A stretch of DNA of 64,000 nt from NCBI RefSeq assembly GCF_038433135.1, contig NZ_JBCDMV010000024.1, positions 31,891 through 95,890 of the forward strand, written 5' to 3'. The DNA comes from Luteococcus sp038433135. GTDB taxonomy: Bacteria > Actinomycetota > Actinomycetes > Propionibacteriales > Propionibacteriaceae. Shown here piece by piece: positions 55,156 through 63,901 of the stretch. A program made the position numbers and the translations under genes. The notes below the pieces were generated by a model that saw only the letters and a program-made list of their open reading frames with translations, was not told the origin of the DNA and searched no databases. Each line of letters starts with the position of its first letter. Within the stretch, counting starts at the first letter, position 1.

Positions 55156-56318
55156 CAGTTCTTGCCTTCCTGGTTCTTGCTGGCGACCATCACGTCGGTG
55201 AAACGGTCAAACAGATAATCGGCGTCGTGCGGGCCGGCCGCGGCCTCGGGGTGGTACTGGACGCTGAAGCCGACCAGCTCGCCGTCGCGACGCAGTTCCA
55301 GGCCCTCCACCACGTCGTCGTTCAGGCACAGGTGGCTGACGGTGACGCTGCCGAAGTCGGTCTCGGTGGCCTGGTCGGTGGGTGCATCGACGGCGAAGCC
55401 GTGGTTGTGGGCGGTGATCTCCACCTTGCCGGTGGTGCGGTCCATCACCGGCTGGTTGATGCCGCGGTGGCCGTACTTCAGCTTGTAGGTGCCAAAGCCC
55501 AGGGCGCGCCCGAAGATCTGGTTGCCGAAGCAGATGCCGAAGTAGGGGTACTTGGCGGCCAGCACCTCGCGCAGCAGGGCCGTGGCGTGCTCCGCGGTGG
55601 ACGGGTCGCCGGGGCCATTGGAGAAGAAGACGCCGTCGGGCCGGAGCTGGTCGATCTGCTCCATGGTGGTGCCGGCGGGCAGCACGTGCACCTCGATCCC
55701 CCGCTCGGCCATCCGGCGCGGGGTGTTCGACTTGATGCCCAGGTCGATGGCGGCGACGGTGAACAACTTCTCGCCGTTGGCGGGAACCACCACAGCTTCG
55801 GGGGTGGTGACGTCGTCGACCAGGTTCATCCCGGCCATCTCGGGCTGGGCCAGCACCTGCTGCTTCAGGGCCTCCGGATCGAGCGTCTCGGTGCTGATCG
55901 CAACCCGCATCGCGCCCCGTTCGCGCAGGTGACGGGTCAGGGCGCGGGTGTCGATCTGGCTGATCCCGACGATCTGCTGCCGGATGAGTTCCTCGTCGAG
56001 GGTGCGGCGGCTGCGCCAGTTGGAGGCGACGCGGGCGGGGTCGCGCACCACATAGCCGGCCACCCAGATCTGCTGGGACTCGTCGTCCTCGTCGTTCCAC
56101 CCCGTGTTGCCGATGTGCGGCGCGGTGGCGACGACCACCTGGCGGTGGTAGCTGGGATCGGTCAGCGTCTCCTGGTAACCACTCATGCCGGTGGAGAAGA
56201 CTGCCTCCCCGAAAGTGGTACCCGTGGCTCCGAAGGATTCGCCGCGGAAAAAGCGGCCATCCTCCAGGACCAGAATCGCGGGAACCGACGATTGTGAGGC
56301 GAACTGGGACGAGGTCAT
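55155..56318 (-). CDS. carA: carbamoyl-phosphate synthase small subunit (glutamine amidotransferase)
   Basis: 387 residues. FSTGMSGYQETLTDPSY, FFSNGPGDPS and the amidotransferase nucleophile elbow GICFGNQIFG (Cys) with the YHPEA His-Glu pair are present; the elbow reads FGNQ instead of the common LGHQ. The ATG at 56318 is chosen because GGAGG lies 6 nt before it, while an ATG at 56324 touches the site. A TAGGGT -10 candidate at 56376-56381 suggests a ~50-nt leader. carA starts the pyrimidine operon here. Confidence 0.96.
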
Positions 56319-56375
56319 GGCCATCCTCCCCTGCCCGAGCCGGGCAAGGCCTTGCGGGTGAGTTGATCGACGGGA

Positions 56376-56381
56376 ACCCTA
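56376..56381 (-). promoter_or_regulatory. candidate -10 box of the carA-carB-pyrD operon
   Basis: TAGGGT on the minus strand about 58 bp before the carA start; no PyrR-binding anti-antiterminator was recognised in the short leader. Confidence 0.35.
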
Positions 56382-56427
56382 TCAGCACCGGGATGCCGTC
56401 ACGCCAGTTCGCCCGCGAATGGGATCG

Positions 56428-57111
56428 TCAGTCGCGCATGTCCAGGTAGCTCTCCAGCTTCTTGCCGTTGATGAAGACCTGCGCCTTGCTGGCTCCGGGC
56501 GCCGCGCTCATGGCGGTCATCTCCAGCTGGGCCTCCAGCCGCGGATCGTCGCAGGTGCCGGACTGGGAGAAGCGCCCCTCCAGCCAGACGGTGACCAGGC
56601 CGGTCGACCGGTCGTACTTGCCGTCCACATAGCTCAAGTGCGACCGGCCGATCGGATTGGCCAGACCGGACATGCCCAGTTCCTCCGAGTGGTTGGCCAG
56701 CAGCTTGGTCATCGCGTCGCGCACCGGGGTGTTGCTGGCCGGCAGGGCGATCGCCGCCACGGCCGTGTCGCCGCAACCCAGGGCGCCTCCGTCGTCCAGG
56801 GAGATGTAGTAGAGGTGGGCAGCGCCGGAGGTGCCGGTGACCCCGCCGTCGGCCTTGGTCTGGGCGACCGTGGTGGCGCTCGACTGGTTGCTGGCACTCC
56901 CCGTGGGCCCCGCCGTGGCGCTGACCTCGGGGTCCGCGCTGGCCCGAGCTGCACTGGCCGGAACCGTGCTGGCGGGGGCACTGGCCGCGGGGATGCTCGA
57001 GCCGGGATCCGACGACGTGCGGGTGCCGGCGGGCTCGGCCGGGGTTGTCGCGGAGCAACCTCCCAGCAGGGCGAGCAGCAGCGTGCCGGTGACCATCATC
57101 GGACGTCTCAT
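56428..57111 (-). CDS. GerMN-domain lipoprotein
   Basis: 227 residues. MRRPMMVTGTLLLALLGGCS is a lipoprotein signal with lipobox LLGGC. A Ser/Ala/Pro linker (~20-80) precedes a domain with LYYISLDDGGALGCGDTAVA, TPVRDAMTKLLANHSEEL and TGLVTVWLEGRFSQSGTCDD followed by FINGKKL, which follows the pattern of GerMN domains of extracellular lipoproteins. The role in non-sporulating actinobacteria is unknown. It starts with ATG 6 nt after CACACT. Confidence 0.65.
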   Translation of the reverse strand: MRRPMMVTGTLLLALLGGCSATTPAEPAGTRTSSDPGSSIPAASAPASTVPASAARASADPEVSATAGPTGSASNQSSATTVAQTKADGGVTGTSGAAHLYYISLDDGGALGCGDTAVAAIALPASNTPVRDAMTKLLANHSEELGMSGLANPIGRSHLSYVDGKYDRSTGLVTVWLEGRFSQSGTCDDPRLEAQLEMTAMSAAPGASKAQVFINGKKLESYLDMRD

Positions 57112-57189
57112 GGCATCAGTGTGCCGCCCCGCGGGCTCAGTGCTTGGCTGGTGCCCGGGCGGCCGCCCGGGCACCAGCATCTCCTCAGC

Positions 57190-58884
57190 TCAGAAGCGCC
57201 CCGCCAACGCCTCCAGCACCATCACCAACGACGTCGCGCCAGGGTCGGGGGTGCCGAGCGAACGCTCTCCCAGCGGACGGGCGCGCCCCACCTTGGCCAC
57301 CAGATCCTTGGTGCTCTCCGCGCCCCGGCGCGCGGCGTCAACGGCGGCTGCCCGGCCGGCAGCCGGATCCGTGGCGGCGTGGTACGCGTCGACGGCGGGG
57401 GCCAGGGCGTCCACCATCGTCTTGTCCCCCACCGTGGCGCCGCCCAGCCGGACCACGGCGTCCAGCGCGGCGGTCAGGGCCGTGCCCACTGCCTGCTCGT
57501 CGGCATCGTCCTGATCGCCCAGCACCGCACCGATCGCGGTCAACAGGGCACCCCACAGGGCGCCGGATGTGCCGCCCGCGGCATCCGACCAGGCCTGGCC
57601 GGCACCGGCCAGCAGGGTCTGGGCACCGGCCTGCTGCGCTGCCAGATCCTTGGCCGTGGCGGCCGCCGCAGCGGATCCCTTGTGCATGGCACTGCCGTGA
57701 TCACCGTCCCCGGCCACCGCATCCAGGTCTCCCAGCTCCCGTTCCTTGTCTGCCAGCAGGACTGCCAGGGCGTCCAGGGCGTCGGTGACGGCCCACGCAA
57801 CCTGCTGCGAGCCCTCGCTGCCGGGCGCCGCAACGGTGGCCTTGATCGCCTCCTGCTGCAACTCGGCGTCGTCCCGCTCGATCTCTCCCACCGAGCCGCG
57901 ACGGTAGGCGGGGGTGTCGCAGGCCGCAAACCAGTACTGCTCCAGTTCGTCGTCCAGGAAGACCAGGGTGAGGCTGATCCCGGCCATGTCCAGGCTGGTG
58001 ACGAACTCCCCCACCTCACCCTGGGCGATGTCCAGCCCGGCGTCGCGCAGATAACGCTGGACGCTGTGCCAGACCACGAACATCTCCTCATACTTGCTGG
58101 CGCCCAGACCGTTGAGGATGGCCACCACCCGGTCACCCTGGGTGACCGGGTGATCGGCCAGCAGCCCGTCGACCAGCAGTTTGGCCACCTCGTCCGCGCT
58201 GCCCAGGTCCGCCTCGTCGACGCCGGCCTCGCCATGGATGCCCAGGCCGATCCCCATCCGGCCGTCGGGGACGGTGAACAGCGGATGGTCGGCGCCGGGC
58301 AGGGTGCAGCCGGCGAAGGCCACGCCATAGGAGCGGGTGGCGTCGTTGGCCTTGGTGAAGACCCGCTCCACCTCGTCGATGTCCAAGCCGGCCTCGCATG
58401 CGGCGCCGGTGATCTTGAAGGTCGGCAGGTCGCCGGCAATGCCGCGGCGCTTGAGGTGCTCCTCGGGGCACGCGGAGGCGATGTCGTCGGTGACCAGCAG
58501 GGTTCGGGCCTCGATGCCATCGGTCTTCAGCCGCTCCACGGCCTGACCGAAGTGCAGCACGTCGCCGGCATAGTTGCCGAAGCCGATCAGCACACCGGCG
58601 CCCCGCTCGGCGGCCTTGCACACGCTGTAGGCCTGCGCACCCGACGGCGAGGAGAAGATGTTGCCGCAAACCGCACCGTCGGCGAAACCGGGGCCCACCC
58701 AACCGGCGAAGGCCGGGTAGTGGCCCGACCCGCCGCCGACCACCAGCGCCACCTTGCCCTGCGGGGTCCTGGTGGAGCGCACCACGCCACCGAAGACGGG
58801 CTTCACGTACTGACTGAAGGCATCGGCGAAGCCGGCAACCGCCTCGGCCGGGAAGTCGTCGGGATTGTTCACAAGACGCGTCAT
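57190..58884 (-). CDS. DhaK-DhaL fused dihydroxyacetone/erythrulose-type kinase
   Basis: 564 residues. The DhaK half has GGGSGHYPAFAGWVGPG near residue 50, and GIHGEAG with H217, the His that covalently binds the keto group of the substrate. The DhaL half (from ~360) has AVAGDGDHGSAM for Mg-ATP and GGTSGALWG. ATP-dependent fused kinases act on dihydroxyacetone or, in mycobacteria, on erythrulose; this sequence looks closest to the erythrulose (DerK) type by eye. AGGAGA lies 5 nt before the ATG. The divergent zinc dehydrogenase could supply the keto substrate from a polyol. Confidence 0.88.
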   Translation of the reverse strand: MTRLVNNPDDFPAEAVAGFADAFSQYVKPVFGGVVRSTRTPQGKVALVVGGGSGHYPAFAGWVGPGFADGAVCGNIFSSPSGAQAYSVCKAAERGAGVLIGFGNYAGDVLHFGQAVERLKTDGIEARTLLVTDDIASACPEEHLKRRGIAGDLPTFKITGAACEAGLDIDEVERVFTKANDATRSYGVAFAGCTLPGADHPLFTVPDGRMGIGLGIHGEAGVDEADLGSADEVAKLLVDGLLADHPVTQGDRVVAILNGLGASKYEEMFVVWHSVQRYLRDAGLDIAQGEVGEFVTSLDMAGISLTLVFLDDELEQYWFAACDTPAYRRGSVGEIERDDAELQQEAIKATVAAPGSEGSQQVAWAVTDALDALAVLLADKERELGDLDAVAGDGDHGSAMHKGSAAAAATAKDLAAQQAGAQTLLAGAGQAWSDAAGGTSGALWGALLTAIGAVLGDQDDADEQAVGTALTAALDAVVRLGGATVGDKTMVDALAPAVDAYHAATDPAAGRAAAVDAARRGAESTKDLVAKVGRARPLGERSLGTPDPGATSLVMVLEALAGRF

Positions 58885-58928
58885 TGCGTTCTCCTGGGTT
58901 GGTCGTCCTGGCGCCCGTGAGCCCAAAC

Positions 58929-58945
58929 TCACACAGGCCATGTGA
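58929..58945. promoter_or_regulatory. TCACA-N7-TGTGA operator candidate
   Basis: A perfect 5-bp dyad in the 106-bp gap between the divergent kinase and dehydrogenase genes. The half-sites resemble those of CRP- or GntR-type regulators. Confidence 0.45.
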
Positions 58946-58949
58946 AATT

Positions 58950-58969
58950 CACCCTAGTTCGTGAGGGTG
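58950..58969. promoter_or_regulatory. CACCCT-N8-AGGGTG operator candidate
   Basis: A perfect 6-bp dyad just upstream of the TAGAGT -10 box (58978-58983) of the dehydrogenase gene; binding here would block the -35 region. Confidence 0.45.
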
Positions 58970-58977
58970 CCACTGGC

Positions 58978-58983
58978 TAGAGT
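58978..58983 (+). promoter_or_regulatory. -10 box of the leaderless dehydrogenase gene
   Basis: TAGAGT, 7 nt before the ATG at 58991. Confidence 0.45.
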
Positions 58984-58990
58984 CGGGGCC

Positions 58991-60034
58991 ATGGATATGC
59001 ACGCAGCGGTGCTGAATGCCCCCAACGACTTCCAGCTCACCCGTCGACGCGTCCCGGAAGCTGGGCCCGGCGAAGTACTGCTGCGGATCGAGGCCACCAC
59101 GCTGTGCGGCACGGATCTGCGGCTGATCAGCGGCGCCAAGACGGCGGGCATTCGGCCGGGCGTCGTGCTGGGCCATGAGATCGCCGGCCGGGTGGAAGCA
59201 GTCGGCGACGGCGTCGACGGCTACCCGATCGGCGCCCAGGCCACGGTCTCCATCGTGGTCAGCTGCAACCGCTGCCCCGCCTGTCTGGCTGGCCGGGAGC
59301 ACTTCTGCGCCAACCTGGAACTGATCGGTTACGCCATCGATGGTGGCCTGGCCGAATACCTGGTGGTGCCGGCGCACGCCGTGGCTCACGGGAATGTGAT
59401 CCTGACGCCCGAGATGCCCGCCCGGACCCTGTGCCTGGCCGAGCCGCTGAGCTGCGTGCTGAACGGCGCGAGCCAGTTCACCACCCGCCCCGGGGACACG
59501 GTGGTGGTGCTCGGCGCTGGCCCGATCGGCCTGCTGCACACCCAGCTGGCCAAGGCGCAGGGCGCCAGCCGGATCATCGTCACCAACCGCTCCGCGCCCC
59601 GCCGGGAACTCGCGCTGGAGCTGGGCGCCAGCCATGCCGTCGATCCCACCACCGAGGATCTCCAGGCCGTCGTCGACGAGGTCACCGACGGCCAGGGCGC
59701 CGACGTGGTGGTGGTGGCGATCGGGGCGCTGCCGCTGGCCAACCAGGCCCTGCACCTGGCGGGCGTCGGGGGCCGGGTGAACTACTTCGCCGGCTTCCCC
59801 AAGGGCAGCACGGTGGAGATGGATCCCAACCTGGTGCACTACAAGGAATTGCAGGTCACCGGCGGATCCAATGCCCGGCGCAGCGACGTCCACCGCGCGG
59901 TCCAGGTCCTGGCCTCCGGGGCGATCGACGCGGAGAAGATCGTCACCCACAGCTTCGCCCTGACCGAGGTGGATCGGGCGGTTCAGGCGGTGGCGGACCA
60001 ACTGGGCGTGAAGGTGGCCGTCGAACCGCGGTGA
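58991..60034 (+). CDS. zinc-dependent polyol/sorbitol-type dehydrogenase
   Basis: 347 residues of the MDR superfamily. Catalytic zinc: TLCGTDLR and GHEIAG; structural zinc: CNRCPACLAGREHFC (four Cys); nucleotide site VVVLGAGPIGLLHTQLAKAQ, where the third position suits NAD. The sorbitol/threitol dehydrogenase group fits best. Divergent from the keto-polyol kinase, it may oxidise a sugar alcohol to the ketose that the kinase phosphorylates. Leaderless start with TAGAGT 7 nt upstream. Confidence 0.85.
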   Translation: MDMHAAVLNAPNDFQLTRRRVPEAGPGEVLLRIEATTLCGTDLRLISGAKTAGIRPGVVLGHEIAGRVEAVGDGVDGYPIGAQATVSIVVSCNRCPACLAGREHFCANLELIGYAIDGGLAEYLVVPAHAVAHGNVILTPEMPARTLCLAEPLSCVLNGASQFTTRPGDTVVVLGAGPIGLLHTQLAKAQGASRIIVTNRSAPRRELALELGASHAVDPTTEDLQAVVDEVTDGQGADVVVVAIGALPLANQALHLAGVGGRVNYFAGFPKGSTVEMDPNLVHYKELQVTGGSNARRSDVHRAVQVLASGAIDAEKIVTHSFALTEVDRAVQAVADQLGVKVAVEPR

Positions 60035-60051
60035 GTCGACGCGCACACAGC

Positions 60052-60084
60052 GCGGCCGCCGTGGTCCGTGACCACGGCGGCCGC
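60052..60084. terminator. bidirectional terminator between convergent genes
   Basis: Perfect 15-bp stem GCGGCCGCCGTGGTC with its complement and a 3-nt loop, between the dehydrogenase (+) and nusB (-). Confidence 0.85.
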
Positions 60085-60097
60085 ACTGGTGGAGACC

Positions 60098-60604
60098 TCA
60101 GGCCTCGGGGGTCTTCTTGGTCCGCATGGCCTGCGCCAGCAGGCCGTTGATGAAGGAGGCCGAATCGTCGGTGGAGAACTCGGTGGCCAGGGCCACGGCC
60201 TCCGAGATCACGGCCTCGTCGGCCGTCTCGGAGTAGTCGATCTCCCACACGGCGATCCGGGCCAGGTTCCGATCGACCCGGGGCATCCGCTCCATCGTCC
60301 ACTCGGCGCTGCAGCACTCGGCGACGCGCTGGTCGATGATCCCCATGTGCTCGTCGATCCCCCGGATGATCTCCTCGGTGAAGGCGCGCACCGGCGGCTC
60401 ACCGTGGGCGATGTACTCGTCCAGCGTCGTCAGCAGGTCACGATCCCGCAGCTCGGCCTCGAAGAGGATGTCCAGGGCCTTCTTGCGCGCCTTGGTGCGG
60501 GTGCTGTGGTGCGGATTGGGCACCACCGGCACGGGCTCGGCGGAGATCTTGAGGAGGTCGGGGCGCCCCGGAACGGGGGTCCCGACGATCTCGTCGTCGC
60601 TCAT
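60098..60604 (-). CDS. nusB: transcription antitermination factor NusB
   Basis: 168 residues. After a ~30-residue acidic and Pro-rich leader, STRTKARKKALDILFEAELR, then RMPRVDRNLARIAVWEIDY, DEAVISEAVALATEFSTDDS and ASFINGLLAQA define the all-helical NusB fold that binds boxA RNA with NusE (S10). Its ATG overlaps the efp stop (TGATG), so the pair is translationally coupled. Confidence 0.95.
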   Translation of the reverse strand: MSDDEIVGTPVPGRPDLLKISAEPVPVVPNPHHSTRTKARKKALDILFEAELRDRDLLTTLDEYIAHGEPPVRAFTEEIIRGIDEHMGIIDQRVAECCSAEWTMERMPRVDRNLARIAVWEIDYSETADEAVISEAVALATEFSTDDSASFINGLLAQAMRTKKTPEA

Positions 60605-61167
60605 CAGTTGCTGACGCGGGAGAGGTACTCGCCCGTGCGGGTGTCGACCTTGATCTTCTCGCCGGTGGTGATGAACAGCGGCACGTTGACCTGCTTGCCG
60701 GTCTCCAGCGTGGCGGGCTTGGTGCCACCGGTGGAGCGGTCGCCCTGCAGGCCCGGCTCGGTGTAGGTGATCTCCAGCTCAACCGAGGCGGGCATCTCGA
60801 TGAACAGCGGGTTGCCCTCGTGCATCGCGACGGTGGCGACGGCCTCCGGCAGGAGGTAGTCCTTGGCGTCGCCGACGGTCTCCTCCTGGATGGTGATCTG
60901 GTCGTAGCTCTCGGTGTCCATGAAGACGAAGCCGTCGCCGTCGTGGTACAGGTACTGCATGTCCCGACGATCGACCGTGGCGGTGTCCACCTTGGTGTCG
61001 GAGTTGAACGTCTTGTCAACCACCTTGCCGGTCAGCACGTGCTTCAGCTTGCTGCGCACGACGGTGTTGCCCTTGCCCGGCTTGTGGTGCTGGAACCACT
61101 GCACCTGCCACAGCTGGCCGTCCAGGTCGAGGACCATGCCATTCTTCAGATCATTGGTGGAGACCAC
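60604..61167 (-). CDS. efp: translation elongation factor P
   Basis: 187 residues. STNDLKNGMVLDLDGQLWQV, the PGKGN loop with K32 (equivalent to the modified Lys34 of E. coli) and the C-terminal OB domains (PLFITTGEKIKVDTRTGEYL) identify EF-P, which rescues ribosomes stalled at polyproline. The GTG at 61167 has AAAGG about 7 nt upstream; a GTG at 61182 is less typical. Confidence 0.96.
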   Translation of the reverse strand: MVSTNDLKNGMVLDLDGQLWQVQWFQHHKPGKGNTVVRSKLKHVLTGKVVDKTFNSDTKVDTATVDRRDMQYLYHDGDGFVFMDTESYDQITIQEETVGDAKDYLLPEAVATVAMHEGNPLFIEMPASVELEITYTEPGLQGDRSTGGTKPATLETGKQVNVPLFITTGEKIKVDTRTGEYLSRVSN

Positions 61168-61281
61168 GTACTTCCCTTTCACAGATGTCTACCGAGAGCT
61201 CGGCACGACAGTTTAACCCGCGAGGCCCCACACCGGTTAACCCGACGGTGGACACCGCGTTGCCCCAGCGGCGCGCCTCGC

Positions 61282-61287
61282 TATCGT
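61282..61287 (+). promoter_or_regulatory. -10 box of the leaderless pentapeptide-repeat gene
   Basis: TATCGT, 7 nt before the ATG at 61295. Confidence 0.45.
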
Positions 61288-61294
61288 GGCGGCC

Positions 61295-61969
61295 ATGCAA
61301 GCCCTGCCCCGCCCAGCCACGGCGCCGAAGCTCGGCCCGCGCCATGTCACCCTGAGCGACGTGGCCGAGGTGGGCCCCGCGCAGGCAGGCAGTGACGAAC
61401 TGGTCACCGAACAACGCGTCCGGGCGCTGGCACTGGACGCGCATTCCAGCGAATTCACCGAACTCGTCAGTCTGGAGATTGCCGGCGGCAGCCTGGCCGA
61501 TTCCGACTGGTACCGCACCACCTGGGTGGACGTCCGGCTGGACGGGGCGGACGGGGCCAATGCTGCCTTCACCGAGTCGGGCCTGAAACGCGTGGCCTGG
61601 CAACGCTGCCGGCTGGTGGGGCTCGCCCTGTCCGGCTGCACCCTGGCCGACGTCTCGCACACCGAATGCCTGTTGGGAATGGCCAATTTCCGCTTCGCCA
61701 GTCTCACCCGGGTGGAGTTCCTCGGCTGTGAACTGACCGGCGCCGACTTCACCAACGCCCGACTGCTGGACGTCACCTTCACCGACTGTGTGCTCACCGA
61801 TGCCACCTTCACCCAGGCCAGCTGCGAGCAGGTGGTGCTGCAGGGCGGCGAGCTCTCCGGGATCCGCGGGCTGGACGGGCTGCGCGGCGCAACAATCCAC
61901 GTCGACAACCTCACCGAGATTGCGCAGGAGATGGCAACCCAGCTGGGCTTCCAGCTGATCGCCCACTGA
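61295..61969 (+). CDS. pentapeptide-repeat protein
   Basis: 224 residues. From about residue 60 the chain runs in five-residue periods with central Leu or Phe (ADSDW-YRTTW-VDVRL-DGADG, then LVGLALSGCTLADVSHTECL, then ANFRF-ASLTR-VEFLG-CELTG-ADFTN-ARLLD), forming a right-handed quadrilateral beta-helix. Some such proteins (MfpA, Qnr) mimic DNA and protect gyrase; nothing here shows that activity. A short helical C-terminal cap ends the protein. Confidence 0.85.
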   Translation: MQALPRPATAPKLGPRHVTLSDVAEVGPAQAGSDELVTEQRVRALALDAHSSEFTELVSLEIAGGSLADSDWYRTTWVDVRLDGADGANAAFTESGLKRVAWQRCRLVGLALSGCTLADVSHTECLLGMANFRFASLTRVEFLGCELTGADFTNARLLDVTFTDCVLTDATFTQASCEQVVLQGGELSGIRGLDGLRGATIHVDNLTEIAQEMATQLGFQLIAH

Positions 61970-62045
61970 CCGGCCCGGCCCTCACCGACGGGGTGAGCCA
62001 ACCTCTTCCTAGGCTGTGCTCACCACCTGACCCAGAGGAGCCGAG

Positions 62046-62838
62046 ATGTCGCAGCCACCCAGTTCCCAGGATCCCTGGTCGGTCACCCCGCAACCGACCA
62101 ACCCAGCCCTACCCGCCAGCCCCGGGCGGTTACCCCGGCATCGGCTCCAATCCCGGTCAACCGGCTAGCTCACAACCGCAGCCGGGCGCCTACCCTCCGG
62201 TGGGAGATCACTATTCGGGATACCCGCCGCCGGGACAGCCACAGCCGGGGCCTCAAGCAGGCGGCTCTCCACGGTACGCACCTGGTTGGGGTCAGCAGGG
62301 CTACCAGCCGCCGCAACAGCCTGCGGATCCGGACTAGCCGCGGCGTGGTCGGCTCCTGGTCTGGCTCGGCTCGGGCCTGCTGGTGCTCAGCCTGGTGCTG
62401 CTGGCCGTCGGGGTCCTGTCCTTGATCAGGGGGGTGTCCTCCATCGACGACGACAAGGTGTCATTGGCCAGCGGCTACGCCTCCGTGCAACTCGACGCGG
62501 GTGAGGGCCGCACCGTGTGGAGCACCACCCGCACCGACGCGTCCTGCGAGGTGCGGGGGCCCGCCGGCGAGGTGGAGGTGTCGGAGAGCAGCGTCAGCGC
62601 GAGCAGCGGCAGCCGCCAGTACTTCGGCGTGGCGAGTTTCACTGCCCCCGAGGCCGGCCGGTACCGCGTCACCTGCGAGGCCTCCGACGACTTTCGTGGC
62701 TTCATCGGCAAGCAGATGAACGGGGGAACCATCGCGGTCTTCGTCGGATCGTTGATCGGCGCCATCCTGGGAATGATCGCCAGCATCTTCCTGCTGGTGA
62801 TCGGCCTGATCAAGAAGGGGCGAAGTCGGGCAAGCTGA
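62046..62838 (+). pseudogene. proline-rich membrane protein gene with a frameshift and a nonsense codon
   Basis: A good AGAGGAG site precedes the ATG at 62046 (MSQPPSSQDPWSVTPQP), but the frame is lost near 62100 and stops within 41 codons. The expected Pro/Gly/Gln-rich continuation (PTQPYPPAPGGYPG..) runs in the +1 frame to TAG at 62335-62337, and the same +1 frame then encodes two transmembrane helices (LLVWLGSGLLVLSLVLLAVG and the C-terminal VGSLIGAILGMIASIFLLVI) around a ~90-residue extracytoplasmic domain. One inserted base and one base change would restore a 260-residue protein. The 3' end overlaps the convergent DUF2332 gene by 29 bp. Confidence 0.7.
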
Positions 62839-63889
62839 CCTCGATCGGGTCGCTCGCGGCCACCGTCTGGTTCCCGGAGGACAGCCAGGCCAACCACTGG
62901 CCGTGCGGCGCCACCCTGGCCAGGGGGTGCGCGTCCAACGCAATCACGAAGGACGGGTCACCCTGCCAGGCGTCGTGCTCGGCAAGTCGGTCACGGATCG
63001 GCCGCAGCACCTTCTCCCCCTCGCTGGAGAGCCAGCGGACCCCACGTGACCGCATCCCCTGCACCAGCTCCACGAAGCGCGCCCGATCCTCCCGCTGGAA
63101 GTAGGCCAGGGCCGCGGAGTGCAGCAGGACGGGCGTCATCCCGTCCGGTACCGCGTCGACGACCTCCTCGAGCACAGCGAGCGCATTGCCGCGCACCCGC
63201 TGGGCGGGCAGGCCTGCCGTCAGTTCCAGACAGGCCGCCAGCCGACGCTCCCGGTCTTCCTGGCCCGGCCAGACCAGGGCGCGCAGCCATCTGGCGTCGG
63301 ATTCGTCGGCAGGGTCCAAGGGGTTCAGGTCGATCCCGACGCGCCAGCCGATCCTGGGCAGCTCGGTGGGCAGCGGCGCCGGTCCCGTGACCTCACAGCG
63401 GAAGACCGGCGCCTGCTCCGTCGGCCGCACTTCCACGACGCCGGTGGATTGCTCCCAGCGATAGCCATAGTGGTCGGGGAAGAGGCAGAGCCCCGCGGAG
63501 CAGCCCACCTCGATCAGGGCGAGCGGCTGACGAGTCTGCTGCTCGATCAGCCCCAGGGCGGGAACCAGCCCCGCGCAGCGGGCCGGCTCATTGGTCTGGG
63601 TGGCCCGGGTGAGGATGATCCGCTCGATCTCGGGCCAGCGCTGCCGCACGAAGTCGAGCAGTCCCGGGCCCGGCTCCAGTGGGGCGTCCAGGTAGCGCAA
63701 TGCGCCCAGGAAGAGGTTCGGTTGACGCTTCGTGCCGGGCAGCGGATCCAGCAGGGCGGCCAGCTCCGGCTCGTGCGCCACCCAGCGGCAGACGGCCCCC
63801 CACACCGGCGAGGTCGGTGCGGTTTCGTCGCCGAACCACTCGTAGAGCTCGGCGATGGACGCGTCGGCCCACATGTGTACGCCCTTCAT
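62810..63889 (-). CDS. DUF2332 family protein
   Basis: 359 residues. RQPNLFLGALRYLDAPLEPG, RATQTNEPARCAGLVPALGL, LALIEVGCSAGLCLFPDHYG and HSAALAYFQREDRARFVELV match DUF2332, whose central block (VGCSAGLCL) resembles an AdoMet-binding loop, so a methyltransferase-like fold is possible. Function is unknown. The ATG at 63889 has TAGCCT 6 nt upstream (leaderless); an ATG at 63874 with GAAGGG 7 nt before it is the alternative. Confidence 0.82.
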   Translation of the reverse strand: MKGVHMWADASIAELYEWFGDETAPTSPVWGAVCRWVAHEPELAALLDPLPGTKRQPNLFLGALRYLDAPLEPGPGLLDFVRQRWPEIERIILTRATQTNEPARCAGLVPALGLIEQQTRQPLALIEVGCSAGLCLFPDHYGYRWEQSTGVVEVRPTEQAPVFRCEVTGPAPLPTELPRIGWRVGIDLNPLDPADESDARWLRALVWPGQEDRERRLAACLELTAGLPAQRVRGNALAVLEEVVDAVPDGMTPVLLHSAALAYFQREDRARFVELVQGMRSRGVRWLSSEGEKVLRPIRDRLAEHDAWQGDPSFVIALDAHPLARVAPHGQWLAWLSSGNQTVAASDPIEVSLPDFAPS

Positions 63890-63895
63890 GCCGCG

Positions 63896-63901
63896 AGGCT
63901 A
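63896..63901 (-). promoter_or_regulatory. -10 box of the leaderless DUF2332 gene
   Basis: TAGCCT on the minus strand, 6 nt before the ATG at 63889. The last ~100 bp of the window beyond it show nothing else. Confidence 0.4.
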
